The notes: generated by a model not told the origin, from the sequence alone. Shown: positions 20,894 to 29,914, counted from the stretch's first letter. The stretch is 64,000 nt of DNA from Verrucomicrobiota bacterium (GCA_026398275.1 JAPLTF010000025.1:1-64000), one strand, 5' to 3'. Translations and numbers: made by a program.

Positions 20894-21199
20894 ATGCTGG
20901 AAAAGGAATGGACAGTTGCGTTTGGGGAGTTTGCGCTGATCGTTCGGCGGACGACCGTCAAGGGCGACATGATCGATTTTGCCGTCGTCTTGCTGGCGCA
21001 CATTTCCGGAGAATGGATAAACATCACCCGGTATGACACCGCGCACGGGACGCCTCACCGGGATATCCTTGGAGCAAATCAGGGCTTGCGCTTCAAGCGC
21101 TGGATGGACGATATTGCCTTCGCAGAAGCCTTTGAGTATGCCATCCGCGATTGCACAGAAAATGCCGAAACCTACCTCGCCGACTTCCTCGCGCATTGA
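20894..21199 (+). CDS. Uncharacterised small protein (101 aa), first gene of a two-gene module
   Basis: I cannot name the function. The sequence has a compact alpha/beta look: EWTVAFGEFALIVRRTTVKG, then EWINITRYDTAHGTPHRDIL, and an acidic helical tail (FAEAFEYAIRDCTENAETYL). The YDTAHG.PH.D block recalls a group of small uncharacterised bacterial proteins (DUF7718-like; from memory). Its last 38 nt overlap the next gene. Small overlapping pairs of this kind often act as toxin-antitoxin or phage-related modules, but nothing here proves it. The pair sits between two identical 45-bp repeats. Confidence 0.65.
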   Translation: MLEKEWTVAFGEFALIVRRTTVKGDMIDFAVVLLAHISGEWINITRYDTAHGTPHRDILGANQGLRFKRWMDDIAFAEAFEYAIRDCTENAETYLADFLAH

Positions 21200-21335
21200 T
21201 CCGCGGTTTGTGGATGTGAAGCCGGTGAGCGGGACGATGTCTGCTTTGGAATCTGAGCGGATCATGCGCAAACATGGGCTCCGGCCGATGACCTCCGCCG
21301 AGAGGAAGACGTTTGCCCGATTCCTCCGGGATTGA
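21162..21335 (+). CDS. Uncharacterised small protein (57 aa), second gene of the module
   Basis: ATG 21162 lies inside the end of the preceding gene (38-nt overlap). The product starts MPKPTSPTSSRIDPRFVDVK and continues with a basic C-terminal half (MRKHGLRPMTSAERKTFARF) that could form two helices. No known DNA-binding motif is certain. Overlap and shared orientation imply joint expression with the 101-aa protein. Could be an antitoxin-like partner; that is inference. Confidence 0.5.
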   Translation: MPKPTSPTSSRIDPRFVDVKPVSGTMSALESERIMRKHGLRPMTSAERKTFARFLRD

Positions 21336-21398
21336 GTTTTTTCCAGTTTTAGAAATTCTCAGCTCTCGCACTCGAAGCGCCTGTGGCGAAAGCGGGAG

Positions 21399-21443
21399 TC
21401 CGTTTTGCATTTCTTTCGCGGAGGGTCCGTGCAAAATCCGCCC
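21399..21443 (+). repeat. 45-bp direct repeat, right copy
   Basis: Identical to 20799-20843. It ends immediately before the ATG (21444) of the aldolase gene, so the repeat supplies that gene's whole 5' flank, including any ribosome site. The internal TTTTGCA/TGCAAAA inverted repeat is intact. Confidence 0.95.
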
Positions 21444-22733
21444 ATGCCCGAACGAGACATCCAACATCCCGCCGACCGGCTCGTGGCCGCGATGGAGCGC
21501 ATCTACAACTACCGGATGACCACCACGTCCGGCGGAAACCTTTCCATCCGCGACGAGGACGGCACGGTCTGGATCACCCCGGCCCGGATCGACAAGGGCG
21601 CGCTGAGGCGCGAGGACATCGTGGCGGTGAAGGCGGACGGAACCGTGGCCGGAAACCACAAGCCGTCGTCCGAGCTGCCGTTCCACCTGGGAATTTACGG
21701 GGTCCGTCCCGACCTCCAGGCCATCGTGCACGCCCATCCAGTCGCGCTCGTGGCGTTCAGCATCTGCGGGAAGGCGCCCGACACGCGGCTGTTTCCCAAG
21801 TCGCACGCGATCTGCGGCGAGGTCGGGTTCGCCCGATACGCGCTTCCGGGAAGCCGGCTGCTCGGCGAACGGATCGCCGAAGTTTTTGCCGCCGGCCCGT
21901 CGTGCGTGATGCTCGAAAACCACGGCGTTGTCGTGGGCGGGGCGAATTTCCAGGAGGCGTTCACGCGGTTTGAGACACTGGAATTCACGGCGAAGACATT
22001 GATCAAGGCCGGGGCACTCGGCGGGGTGAAGGTCCTTGGCCCCGAGCGCATCGCCCTTGCGGCGACGCGCCCAGTGCCGGACAAATCGTTCGTTCCCGGA
22101 CCGGCTACCTCCCGCGAGCGCGCGCTGCGGCGGGAGCTCTGCGATTTTGTGCGGCGGGGATACAAACAGCGGCTGCTCATCAGCAGCCAGGGGACGTTCT
22201 CCGCGCGGTTGAACGAAAAGGAATTTGTGATGACCCCCGCCGGGGTAGACCGTGCAAACCTCCAGCCTGCCGATCTCGTGCTCGCCGGCCCGGATGGCAC
22301 GGAGGCCGGGAAAACTCCGAGCCGGGCGCTGCCTTTGCACGAGGCGCTATACCGCCGGCATCCCTCCGTCGAGGCGATTGCCATGGCCACGCCGGTGAAT
22401 GCCACCGCCTTCGCCGTCTCGGACGAAATCCTCGACACGCGCACGATCCCCGAGAGCTATATTTTCCTCCGCGATGTCGGGACCATCCCGTTCGAAACCG
22501 TTTACGGAGATCCCAAAGCCTTCGCCGAACTCACCCGTCCGGACTTTCCGATCAGCCTTCTGGAGAATGACGGGGTGATGGTTTTGGGAACCTCGCTGCT
22601 CGACGCGTTCGACCGGCTCGAGGTGCTTGAGTCCACGGCCGAGGCGGTCATCAACAGCCGCCCGCTCGGCACCGTCCGCCCGATGGGCTCCGACGTGATC
22701 GACGAGCTCGTGAGGGAATTTCTGACGAAGTAG
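21444..22733 (+). CDS. Tandem class II aldolase/adducin-domain protein with degenerate second domain
   Basis: 429 residues holding two class II aldolase folds. Domain one (about 1-210) has the complete active site: Glu77 in SSELPFH, His96 and His98 in AIVHAHPV, His160 in LENHG. Such enzymes cleave sugar phosphates such as L-fuculose-1-phosphate using Zn. Domain two (about 222-429) keeps the fold but every matching residue is changed: SRALPLH (Glu to Ala), AIAMATPV (both His lost), LENDG (His to Asp). I infer one active and one structural or regulatory half. Neighbouring fkp hints at fucose, but that is weak. It converges on the next gene with a 1-nt gap. Confidence 0.87.
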   Translation: MPERDIQHPADRLVAAMERIYNYRMTTTSGGNLSIRDEDGTVWITPARIDKGALRREDIVAVKADGTVAGNHKPSSELPFHLGIYGVRPDLQAIVHAHPVALVAFSICGKAPDTRLFPKSHAICGEVGFARYALPGSRLLGERIAEVFAAGPSCVMLENHGVVVGGANFQEAFTRFETLEFTAKTLIKAGALGGVKVLGPERIALAATRPVPDKSFVPGPATSRERALRRELCDFVRRGYKQRLLISSQGTFSARLNEKEFVMTPAGVDRANLQPADLVLAGPDGTEAGKTPSRALPLHEALYRRHPSVEAIAMATPVNATAFAVSDEILDTRTIPESYIFLRDVGTIPFETVYGDPKAFAELTRPDFPISLLENDGVMVLGTSLLDAFDRLEVLESTAEAVINSRPLGTVRPMGSDVIDELVREFLTK

Positions 22734-22734
22734 C

Positions 22735-23253
22735 TCAGTCCCTCCACTTCTGCTTGTTCGACAGAGTGGTGGGGTTGATGTATTCGCCGACCTGTTTGCC
22801 GGTGGCGTCGAAGGCTTTGAACCAGGCACCGACGACTTTGTCCCGCGTTTTTGCGGAGGCTCCGTTGCCGAAATACCATCCCGAATCCAGAGACGCCTTT
22901 TCGAGTTTGATGGGATCTGTTTCGAACTCGACCGGCTTGTTCGTGAGCAGGCTGGGGATCGGGTGCGAGCCGGCGCTCACTTTGATGTCGGGGTCCCCTT
23001 TTCTGCCCAGTTCCGAAACCTCGTAGAAGATATTGTATTTCACGGTGATGTCCGTGAGCTCCGAAAACGAGGAGCTTGTCACCTTCACGGTGTAGGCGAT
23101 CTCCTTGGTCTCGACGTTCGTGTTGCCTTTGTTGACCTCCCTCGAGGAGTCGAGTTTGACCGGGGTGGGAAGGATCTTGACGCTGTCGATCCCCATCGAG
23201 GCCACGGGGAGGAGGGACAGGGCGGCGGCCAGCAAAATGAAGAGTTTTTGCAT
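22735..23253 (-). CDS. Exported protein of unknown function (172 aa)
   Basis: Signal peptide MQKLFILLAAALSLLPVASM (about 1-20). The mature part is beta-rich: ETKEIAYTVKVTSSSFSEL, DITVKYNIFYEVSELGRKG, then KVVGAWFKAFDATGKQVGEY, like an immunoglobulin-type sandwich. It resembles short exported proteins common in this phylum that I cannot name. ATG 23253 is chosen because it starts the signal peptide; the upstream in-frame extension overlaps the fkp control region. Confidence 0.65.
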   Translation of the reverse strand: MQKLFILLAAALSLLPVASMGIDSVKILPTPVKLDSSREVNKGNTNVETKEIAYTVKVTSSSFSELTDITVKYNIFYEVSELGRKGDPDIKVSAGSHPIPSLLTNKPVEFETDPIKLEKASLDSGWYFGNGASAKTRDKVVGAWFKAFDATGKQVGEYINPTTLSNKQKWRD

Positions 23254-23356
23254 ACGGCCCCCATTGATAATCACGATCCGGCAGGCTGTCGAGCGCGATG
23301 CCTGAACCCCGAACAACAGTGCTGACATTTCGGCCTAAAAAGGAGATACCAGCCGG

Positions 23357-26206
23357 GTGCCCCCGACCATCCAACGTCTGCTCTCGCTTCCGCCGGCCAT
23401 GGCCAGCGAGTTTCACTCCATCTTTCCGGATTCCTCGCCCGCGTGGTTTGCATCATCCGATCCGGCCGGGAGGAAACTTGGTTCCGGCGGCGGTGTGGCT
23501 CAGCTCCTGGCCGATGCCAGGGGCGGCGACCCCGGGAATCTTGACTCCTGGATCGACAGCGCGAAGCGGTTGGTGATCCTGGCCGGAGGGCAGAGCCGGC
23601 GGCTTCCCGCCTATGCCGCCACGGGGAAGGTGCTCATGCCGGTGCCGCTCATGCGCTGGTCGCACGGCCAGCGGTTGGACCAGACCCTGCTGGACATGCA
23701 GGCCGATGACTACTCGCGCATCCTGGAGGGCGCTCCGGAAACCTCGAGGCTCCTTGTCGCGAGCGGGGACGTTTTCCTCAAGTTTCCGGATTCGATACCC
23801 GCGATTCCCGAGGCCGATATCGTGGGCTTCGGAATGATGGTGAGCCCGGAGACCGCCTCGCATTTCGGCGTCTTTTTTTCCCCCCGCGAATCCCCGGGAG
23901 AGGTCTCATTTTTTCTACAGAAACCGACCCCTGGAAAAGTCCGCGAACTGGCCGCCGGCCACACCTTTTTTGTGGACACCGGCCTCTGGCTGCTGAGCCG
24001 GCGGGCGATCGGCATCCTGATGGCGCGCAGTGGATGGAATGGCGATTCGTTTCGAGGCGGAGGGGCATCCGCCTACGAACTCTACTCCGGCCTCGGGCCA
24101 TCGCTCGGCACGCACCCCTGCGTTCCGGATCCGGAAATCGGCGGGCTGAGAGCTGCGGTGGTGCCTCTCGCGGGCGCTGAATTTTATCACTTCGGCACGA
24201 CCCGCCAGATGATCGAGTCGCTCTCCGCGCTGCAGAACCGCGTGCCCGGGAGGGCGGATCAGAACGATCTCTGGAGGAAACCCCACCCGGACATGTATGT
24301 CCTGAATTCCGATTTCGCGTTTTCGCGGCGGTCCCCCGAGCACCGGCTGGTCTGGATCGAGAACAGCGCCCTGCCTGCGGATTTCACACTCAGCCACGAG
24401 AATGCGATCACCGGGCTTCCTCCCGGAGACTGGAAATTCTCCCTCGCTCCCGGCCAGTGTCTGGATTGCGTGCCTGTTGGTGAGAGCGATTTTGTGATTC
24501 GAATTTACGGTTTCGACGATCCGTTTTCCGGCCCGCTCGGCGAGGCAGTCTGGATGGGGGTGCCGGCGATGGAGTGGTTCGGGCAGCGTGGGATTTCCCT
24601 TGAGGAGGCTGGCCTCGATGCGGGAACGGACATTCAGGAGGCACCTCTGTTTGCAGCGGTCAGCAATCCAGACTCGCAGTGGATCACATGGCTCCTCGAC
24701 GGATCCGGAGATGGCCGCGAAAAATGGCTCGCGGCACCGCGGTTCAGCGCAAGGGAACTCGGTGAGAAAATCCATCTCAGCCGCCTCTTCAAGCAGAGGA
24801 GCGAGCTCTCGGCCCTGGCGGCACACAGCTTCTGGGAGCACCGGGCCGGCAATCCGTTTTTCCGCACCGACCTGGAAAATGCCGCAGCCATCTACGCCGC
24901 CGGGCCGCACCCGGATCCTGAGCCAGGCCCCGCGACGGTCGATGCACTTCAGGCAATGCATGAGCATGCGTTCTGCGCCGCAGTCATGCGCTCGCGGGGG
25001 AAGGATGCCGGCGCATCCGAGAAGCGCGCATTCGCGATTCTTGCGGAGCGGATTGTCGGGCTGTGCGAAAAAGTCGAACCGCGCAGCTCGCTGATCGAGG
25101 ACCAGATTCTTTGGGCGAGATCCCCCGTCCGGCTGGACCTCGCAGGCGGGTGGAGCGACACGCCGCCCTTCTGCCTGAAACATGGCGGGGCGGTCGTCAA
25201 TCTGGGCGTCGATCTCAACGGGCAGGCACCGGTGCAGGTGTTCGTGCGCACCTGCCGGGAGCCCCATATTGTCATCCGCTCGATCGATCTCGGCGCGCAG
25301 ACCGTGATCCGCTCGTTCGAGGATCTGGAGAGCTACTCGAACATCAGCGAAGAATTTTCGCTCGCAAAAGCCGCGTTCTGCATCGCGGGATTCCACCCCC
25401 GGTTTCATAAAAACCCAAAACAATCTCTGGCTGCGATGCTAAAAGATTTTGGCGGAGGCATGGAAGTTTCGCTGCTGGCCGCGACGCCGAAAGGCTCCGG
25501 CCTCGGCACGAGCAGCGTGCTCGCCGCCACCCTCCTCGCGGCTCTTGGTGCAACCGGTGGCCTCTCGTGGGACCATGAATGCCTCTGCCGCAGAACCCTT
25601 GCCCTCGAACAGATGCTCACGTCCGGCGGCGGCTGGCAGGATCAGGCCGGCGGCATCTACCACGGGATCAAATTCATCGAGACCTCGCCCGGGCTGGAGC
25701 AAAAACCCGTGGTCCGATGGCTTCCGGAACAACTCCTCGGCCCGCAGACGGCGAACCGCATGGCGCTTCTCTACTACACCGGAATCACGCGCGTCGCGAA
25801 AACCATCCTCCAGGAAATCGTCCGCGGAATGCTGCTCAACAGCCATCTTCACACGGAGAGGCTGTTCGCGATCCGCGACCATGCAGCCTGCGCCTACCAG
25901 TGCATCCAACGCGAATCATGGCCATCGCTTTGCAGCGTTGTCAGGCGGAGCTGGGATCTGAACCAGGCGCTCGACAAGGGAACCAACCCGCCCCAGGTCG
26001 CCGCCATCATCGACTCGGTGAGCGAGTGGACAGCCGGCGTCAAGCTGCTTGGAGCGGGCGGAGGAGGATACATGCTGCTCCTCGCAAAAGACGAAGACGC
26101 CGGCAACCGGATGCGTCAAAAGCTGACCACCTGTCCTCCAAATCCGCGCGCGCGGTTCGTGGATTTTTCCGTTTCGCAAACCGGCCTGCAGATCACGAGA
26201 AGCTGA
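23357..26206 (+). CDS. fkp: Bifunctional L-fucokinase / L-fucose-1-phosphate guanylyltransferase
   Basis: Salvages L-fucose to GDP-fucose for glycan synthesis, as Bacteroides Fkp does. 949 residues match the fused family. The N-terminal half holds the nucleotidyltransferase signature LAGGQSRRLPAYAATGKVLM (about 76-95) and a left-handed-helix-like part. The C-terminal half is a GHMP kinase: ARSPVRLDLAGGWSDTPPF (about 592), the ATP-binding loop PKGSGLGTSSVLAATLLAA (about 713), and KLLGAGGGGYMLLL. The start is GTG 23357, with AGGAG 11 nt upstream. It shares its short upstream region with the divergent exported-protein gene. Confidence 0.9.
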   Translation: MPPTIQRLLSLPPAMASEFHSIFPDSSPAWFASSDPAGRKLGSGGGVAQLLADARGGDPGNLDSWIDSAKRLVILAGGQSRRLPAYAATGKVLMPVPLMRWSHGQRLDQTLLDMQADDYSRILEGAPETSRLLVASGDVFLKFPDSIPAIPEADIVGFGMMVSPETASHFGVFFSPRESPGEVSFFLQKPTPGKVRELAAGHTFFVDTGLWLLSRRAIGILMARSGWNGDSFRGGGASAYELYSGLGPSLGTHPCVPDPEIGGLRAAVVPLAGAEFYHFGTTRQMIESLSALQNRVPGRADQNDLWRKPHPDMYVLNSDFAFSRRSPEHRLVWIENSALPADFTLSHENAITGLPPGDWKFSLAPGQCLDCVPVGESDFVIRIYGFDDPFSGPLGEAVWMGVPAMEWFGQRGISLEEAGLDAGTDIQEAPLFAAVSNPDSQWITWLLDGSGDGREKWLAAPRFSARELGEKIHLSRLFKQRSELSALAAHSFWEHRAGNPFFRTDLENAAAIYAAGPHPDPEPGPATVDALQAMHEHAFCAAVMRSRGKDAGASEKRAFAILAERIVGLCEKVEPRSSLIEDQILWARSPVRLDLAGGWSDTPPFCLKHGGAVVNLGVDLNGQAPVQVFVRTCREPHIVIRSIDLGAQTVIRSFEDLESYSNISEEFSLAKAAFCIAGFHPRFHKNPKQSLAAMLKDFGGGMEVSLLAATPKGSGLGTSSVLAATLLAALGATGGLSWDHECLCRRTLALEQMLTSGGGWQDQAGGIYHGIKFIETSPGLEQKPVVRWLPEQLLGPQTANRMALLYYTGITRVAKTILQEIVRGMLLNSHLHTERLFAIRDHAACAYQCIQRESWPSLCSVVRRSWDLNQALDKGTNPPQVAAIIDSVSEWTAGVKLLGAGGGGYMLLLAKDEDAGNRMRQKLTTCPPNPRARFVDFSVSQTGLQITRS

Positions 26207-26249
26207 GTTTTCTTTTGAGCAAACTGCGGAAAGCGTGATAGGTTCGAGC

Positions 26250-26717
26250 ATGTGGCATTGTGATCCCCAGTGCGGTTTGCCCGGCTCCCGGAATTCATCC
26301 ACCGGGAAGGCGCGCGGCTTTACGCTGATCGAGCTCCTGCTCGTCATCGCGATCATCGGGATCCTGAGCACGCTGATCATCACCACGGTTTCCAATGCCA
26401 CGCGGGATACGCGCAACGTGGTGGCGCGTCAGCAGCAGATCACGGTGCAGGACGCGCTGAATGCGTGGGTGGCGGCGAACACCAGCGGAACAAACTCGCT
26501 CCAAAGCGCGCGGGCGGCCTACAGCGGCGCCGGCACGGCTCTTGCGAAGCTGGCCCTGCTCACCACGTATCTGCATCCCGAGACCTACAGCCACTTCACC
26601 AACTATTCCTCATCGACACAGATCAAAAGCGAGGCGATGACCAAGGTCGGCGTCCACCTCGAGTTCTCCTCCTGGGGAACGACAAACTATCCGATCGTGG
26701 GATGGTATACCAACTGA
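26250..26717 (+). CDS. Type II secretion/type IV pseudopilin 1
   Basis: 155 residues from ATG 26250; GTG 26235 is an in-frame alternative. The prepilin signature is intact: ARGFTLIELLLVIAIIGILS, with Gly(-1), Phe(+1) and Glu5, cut by a prepilin peptidase and N-methylated. The leader is long (~25 residues). The head domain (~100 residues) is Ser/Thr/Asn-rich (YSHFTNYSSSTQIKSEAM). First of four co-directional genes ending with a PilB/GspE ATPase. Confidence 0.88.
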   Translation: MWHCDPQCGLPGSRNSSTGKARGFTLIELLLVIAIIGILSTLIITTVSNATRDTRNVVARQQQITVQDALNAWVAANTSGTNSLQSARAAYSGAGTALAKLALLTTYLHPETYSHFTNYSSSTQIKSEAMTKVGVHLEFSSWGTTNYPIVGWYTN

Positions 26718-26743
26718 CAATCCCCGCCACTCACCCGCCGAAC

Positions 26744-27172
26744 ATGAAACCCACCGCCATGGAATCCCTCCCGAGTCACCGGTCGGCCAAAGGACTGCGC
26801 AGCGCGTTTTCGCTGGTGGAAGTTCTGGCCGCCATCACCATCATCGGCATCATCACGTTTCTCGCCGTGCCCAACATCGTGCGGGTGAAGCAGGACGCCG
26901 AAGAGAACCTGGCGCGCGCCCGGGCCGAGACGCTGAACATGGCGATCGCCGCATACGTGCAGGCGCTCGGCACGAACACCGCCCAAAGCAACTGGGCGGG
27001 CGCCGGAAATGACGATGCGCAGTATGTCCTGATCCGGCCTTACATCGCTTTTGCGGAGACGAACCGCACGCTCTTTACCCCCAGCGGATACACCAACGAT
27101 CTGCCCGCCACGATCAGCCCGCTCACAACCAAGGTGATCCTCAACGGCCCGAACGGCGTCATCAGCTACTGA
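26744..27172 (+). CDS. Pseudopilin 2
   Basis: 142 residues from ATG 26744, 26 nt after pseudopilin 1. Prepilin segment RSAFSLVEVLAAITIIGIIT: the residue before Phe(+1) is Ala rather than the usual Gly, while Glu5 is kept. Prepilin peptidases tolerate Ala. The body continues with the helix PNIVRVKQDAEENLARARAE, then a small head. Likely a minor component of the same filament. Confidence 0.87.
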   Translation: MKPTAMESLPSHRSAKGLRSAFSLVEVLAAITIIGIITFLAVPNIVRVKQDAEENLARARAETLNMAIAAYVQALGTNTAQSNWAGAGNDDAQYVLIRPYIAFAETNRTLFTPSGYTNDLPATISPLTTKVILNGPNGVISY

Positions 27173-27177
27173 CGAAG

Positions 27178-27666
27178 ATGCACCGCACGGAGTTCCGGAG
27201 CCGTCCGCCCGGCGGCATGTCCCTGACCGAGGTCCTGGTCGTCATCGGGTTTCTCGCGATTGTCGCCGCGATCTCCATCCCCAATATGCTGGGGGTCTTT
27301 TCCAGCTCGAGATACGAGACGGCCAGGCGGAATCTCAACTACCTCAACGGTGCCGTAATCGGGTTCAACCAGGCCAACTGGGAGCTTGTTCTGTCGACTT
27401 CGGGAGGAAGCGACGACGAGAAGAAGATTTTTGATTCGCTCCGCTACCGCGAGGCGGTGAACCCGGCCGCCGGGTCTCCCTACCTTCCCCCGACCGCCAC
27501 GTTCGTGAGCAGCAGCAGCACCAACGACTTTCGCGCCATGTGGAACGGGCGAATGTTTGAGATTGTTGTTCCGGGCAGCAATGGGACAGGATTGGACCTG
27601 ATGAAGATCATGGGCAGTTCCATCCAATCCAGTCCGACCAACACCCCGGTCCCCCCCGCATCATGA
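27178..27666 (+). CDS. Pseudopilin 3
   Basis: 162 residues; ATG 27178 lies 5 nt after the previous stop. The prepilin segment is PGGMSLTEVLVVIGFLAIVA, with Gly(-1), Met(+1) and Glu5. The head holds short Ser-rich stretches and ends PTNTPVPPAS. The stop overlaps the ATPase start (ATGA, 27663-27666), so pilin and ATPase synthesis are coupled. Confidence 0.87.
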   Translation: MHRTEFRSRPPGGMSLTEVLVVIGFLAIVAAISIPNMLGVFSSSRYETARRNLNYLNGAVIGFNQANWELVLSTSGGSDDEKKIFDSLRYREAVNPAAGSPYLPPTATFVSSSSTNDFRAMWNGRMFEIVVPGSNGTGLDLMKIMGSSIQSSPTNTPVPPAS

Positions 27667-29894
27667 CGCAGCAAGTCTGGGAGGAACTCTGCGCCGTTCT
27701 CCGGGAGGGCCATATCGAACCCGCTTCGATGCCCGACGAGACGGTGGATCTTCACCATCACCTGGCGCTGCACAATGGAGTTTCGCAGGATGAAGCCCTG
27801 GAGTGGCTGGCCAGGAAGTTCGGAATTCTGCCTTTCAATCCTGTCCGGGCAAACTGCTCGACACGCGCGGAGGGCGCTTTTCGCCGCCTCTCCCCGCAAC
27901 CAGGCGACCCCGAGGTCGAGAACTGGATTCCGTTCGGGACGCTTGGTCCGCTGATTCTCTGCGCGCACTACAATCCGGCGTGCACCCAGCTTTGGGAGAT
28001 TCCGGTCGAACTGATTATTCCGGTCCTGATTCCCCAATCGAAGTATGTGATTCTGCGCCGGGATTTCGTGGGGCGGCTGGAGATCCAGCCGTTGGAGCCG
28101 AAGCCGCCGCTGGCGTTTTCAAAGCCGCTGCCGAGGAACTCCCACCCGGACGTGACCCTTGACTGGCTGCTGGACGAGTATCCGCTGGAGGGCGACGTCC
28201 GGTCGAAGCTGGAGCGGGCGAGGGGCGACCTCAAGGGGATTCCCGTGGATGCCCTGCCCGCGATCAAAACTCTCCCGAGCCATTACGGGCTGGCCCTGCG
28301 GTTCCTGTCGACGGGCGACGCGTGCTTCAACGCCGAGCACGCGCCACCGCAGAATCTTTTCCCCGAATCGCTCCTGGAAAAACACGCGGTGTATCCGCTG
28401 AATTGCGGCGTCAAAACCGTCTTCCTCCTGTCGGCGGAGAAGGAGAATTTCGGCTTTGAGGACGAGTGGCTTTCGGGCGGAAATGATCCGCTGGTCTTCC
28501 GGACGGTGCTTGCGGAGAAGGAGGCGATCGTTGCGGCGATCAACCGGGACCGGAGCCGCTCGGTGGCGACGACCGCGGCTGCCGAGGACCAGGAGCTCAC
28601 GTATTCCGATGTCGCCAACATCGTCGACATCGACGTGCAGGAGATGCAGCGCACGAACCCGTCGAGCATCAACGCCACGCCCGAGCAGGTTGTCCACTGG
28701 GTGCTCTACCGCGCGATCACCGGCCGCGCGAGTGATCTCCACATCGAGAAGTATTTCAACACCGCGCGCTTCCGCGCCCGGATCGACGGCGAGCTGAAGG
28801 TCATCCATTCCTGCCCGGAGGAGCAGCTCGTCCGGTTTGTGAGCCTCGTCAAAAACTATTCGAACATGGGGCAGAGGCGGCAGGATGCCCAGGACGGGCG
28901 GTTCTCGCTCACGCTCGGCAAGCGGCGGGTTGACTGCCGCGTCGCCGCCATCCCCTGCCGGAAGGACCTCCAAAAAATCACCATCCGGTTTCTGGACCGC
29001 CAGGATGGCGTGCGCAAGCTCAGCGAGCTGAACCTTTCCCCCCGGCAGATCGCGACGCTGGGCGATGCGATGGGGCGGGATCAGGGGCTGATCCTGGTGA
29101 CCGGGCCGACGGGCAGCGGAAAAACCTCCACGCTCTACGCGCTCCTCAACAGCATCAACGCCGACAACATCAATATCCAGACGATCGAAGATCCCATCGA
29201 ATACGAGGTCGAGGGGCTCAACCAGACGCAGACCGATCCGACGAACGGCATCACTTTTGCCGCGGGCCTGCGGGGGCTGATGCGCGCGGATCCGGATGTC
29301 ATCCTCATCGGGGAGTGCCGCGACCAGGAGACCGCGAACTCGGCTGTCAACGCGGCGCTGACCGGCCACCTTGTGCTCACGACCCTGCACGCGAACGACT
29401 CGCTGCGCGCGGTGAGCCGCCTGATTTCGATGGGCATCGCGCCGTATCTGCTCGCCGACTCGCTCGCCCTCTCGCAGGCCCAGCGCCTCGTCCGCCGGCT
29501 CTGCACCTACTGCAAGCATCCGGTGCCGATCACGCCGGAGGTCCGCACGATCTTCGCGGTGAACCGGGTTATCGTTCCGCCGGAGACGCAGTTTATCTAC
29601 GAGAAGCACGGATGTCCGGAATGCCATGAGGCCGGCTACACGGGCCGCATGGCGCTCATGGAGATGTGCCCTTCCGACAATGCCCTCGCGGATCTGATCT
29701 CCAGAAATGCGCCGCAAAGCGAGATGCGGAAGCTGGCATTCCAGAAGGGCGTGCTGACGCTCTACCAGGAGGGGCTCCAGCAGGTGCTCAATGGAAACAC
29801 CTCCCTCGAAGAGATCAGCTGCCTGAGCTACACCGCCGTCGATGCGGATTGGGACAAGGAAGTCGCGGATCCCGACGGGGTGGTTCCGGTTTAG
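27663..29894 (+). CDS. PilB/GspE-type secretion assembly ATPase
   Basis: Hexameric ATPase powering pseudopilus or pilus assembly at the inner membrane. 743 residues, long for the family because of an N-terminal region of ~300 residues that is only partly recognisable. Core: Walker A VTGPTGSGKTSTLYALL (about 478), Asp box and Walker B (RADPDVILIGECRDQETANS), His box (TGHLVLTTLHANDSLRAVSR), and the C-terminal zinc-binding Cys4 (CTYCKHP then CPECHEAGYTGR). No GspF/PilC membrane protein follows, so the rest of the machine is encoded elsewhere. Confidence 0.93.
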   Translation: MTQQVWEELCAVLREGHIEPASMPDETVDLHHHLALHNGVSQDEALEWLARKFGILPFNPVRANCSTRAEGAFRRLSPQPGDPEVENWIPFGTLGPLILCAHYNPACTQLWEIPVELIIPVLIPQSKYVILRRDFVGRLEIQPLEPKPPLAFSKPLPRNSHPDVTLDWLLDEYPLEGDVRSKLERARGDLKGIPVDALPAIKTLPSHYGLALRFLSTGDACFNAEHAPPQNLFPESLLEKHAVYPLNCGVKTVFLLSAEKENFGFEDEWLSGGNDPLVFRTVLAEKEAIVAAINRDRSRSVATTAAAEDQELTYSDVANIVDIDVQEMQRTNPSSINATPEQVVHWVLYRAITGRASDLHIEKYFNTARFRARIDGELKVIHSCPEEQLVRFVSLVKNYSNMGQRRQDAQDGRFSLTLGKRRVDCRVAAIPCRKDLQKITIRFLDRQDGVRKLSELNLSPRQIATLGDAMGRDQGLILVTGPTGSGKTSTLYALLNSINADNINIQTIEDPIEYEVEGLNQTQTDPTNGITFAAGLRGLMRADPDVILIGECRDQETANSAVNAALTGHLVLTTLHANDSLRAVSRLISMGIAPYLLADSLALSQAQRLVRRLCTYCKHPVPITPEVRTIFAVNRVIVPPETQFIYEKHGCPECHEAGYTGRMALMEMCPSDNALADLISRNAPQSEMRKLAFQKGVLTLYQEGLQQVLNGNTSLEEISCLSYTAVDADWDKEVADPDGVVPV

Positions 29895-29914
29895 AGCGCA
29901 TCTCTCACGGTCGC

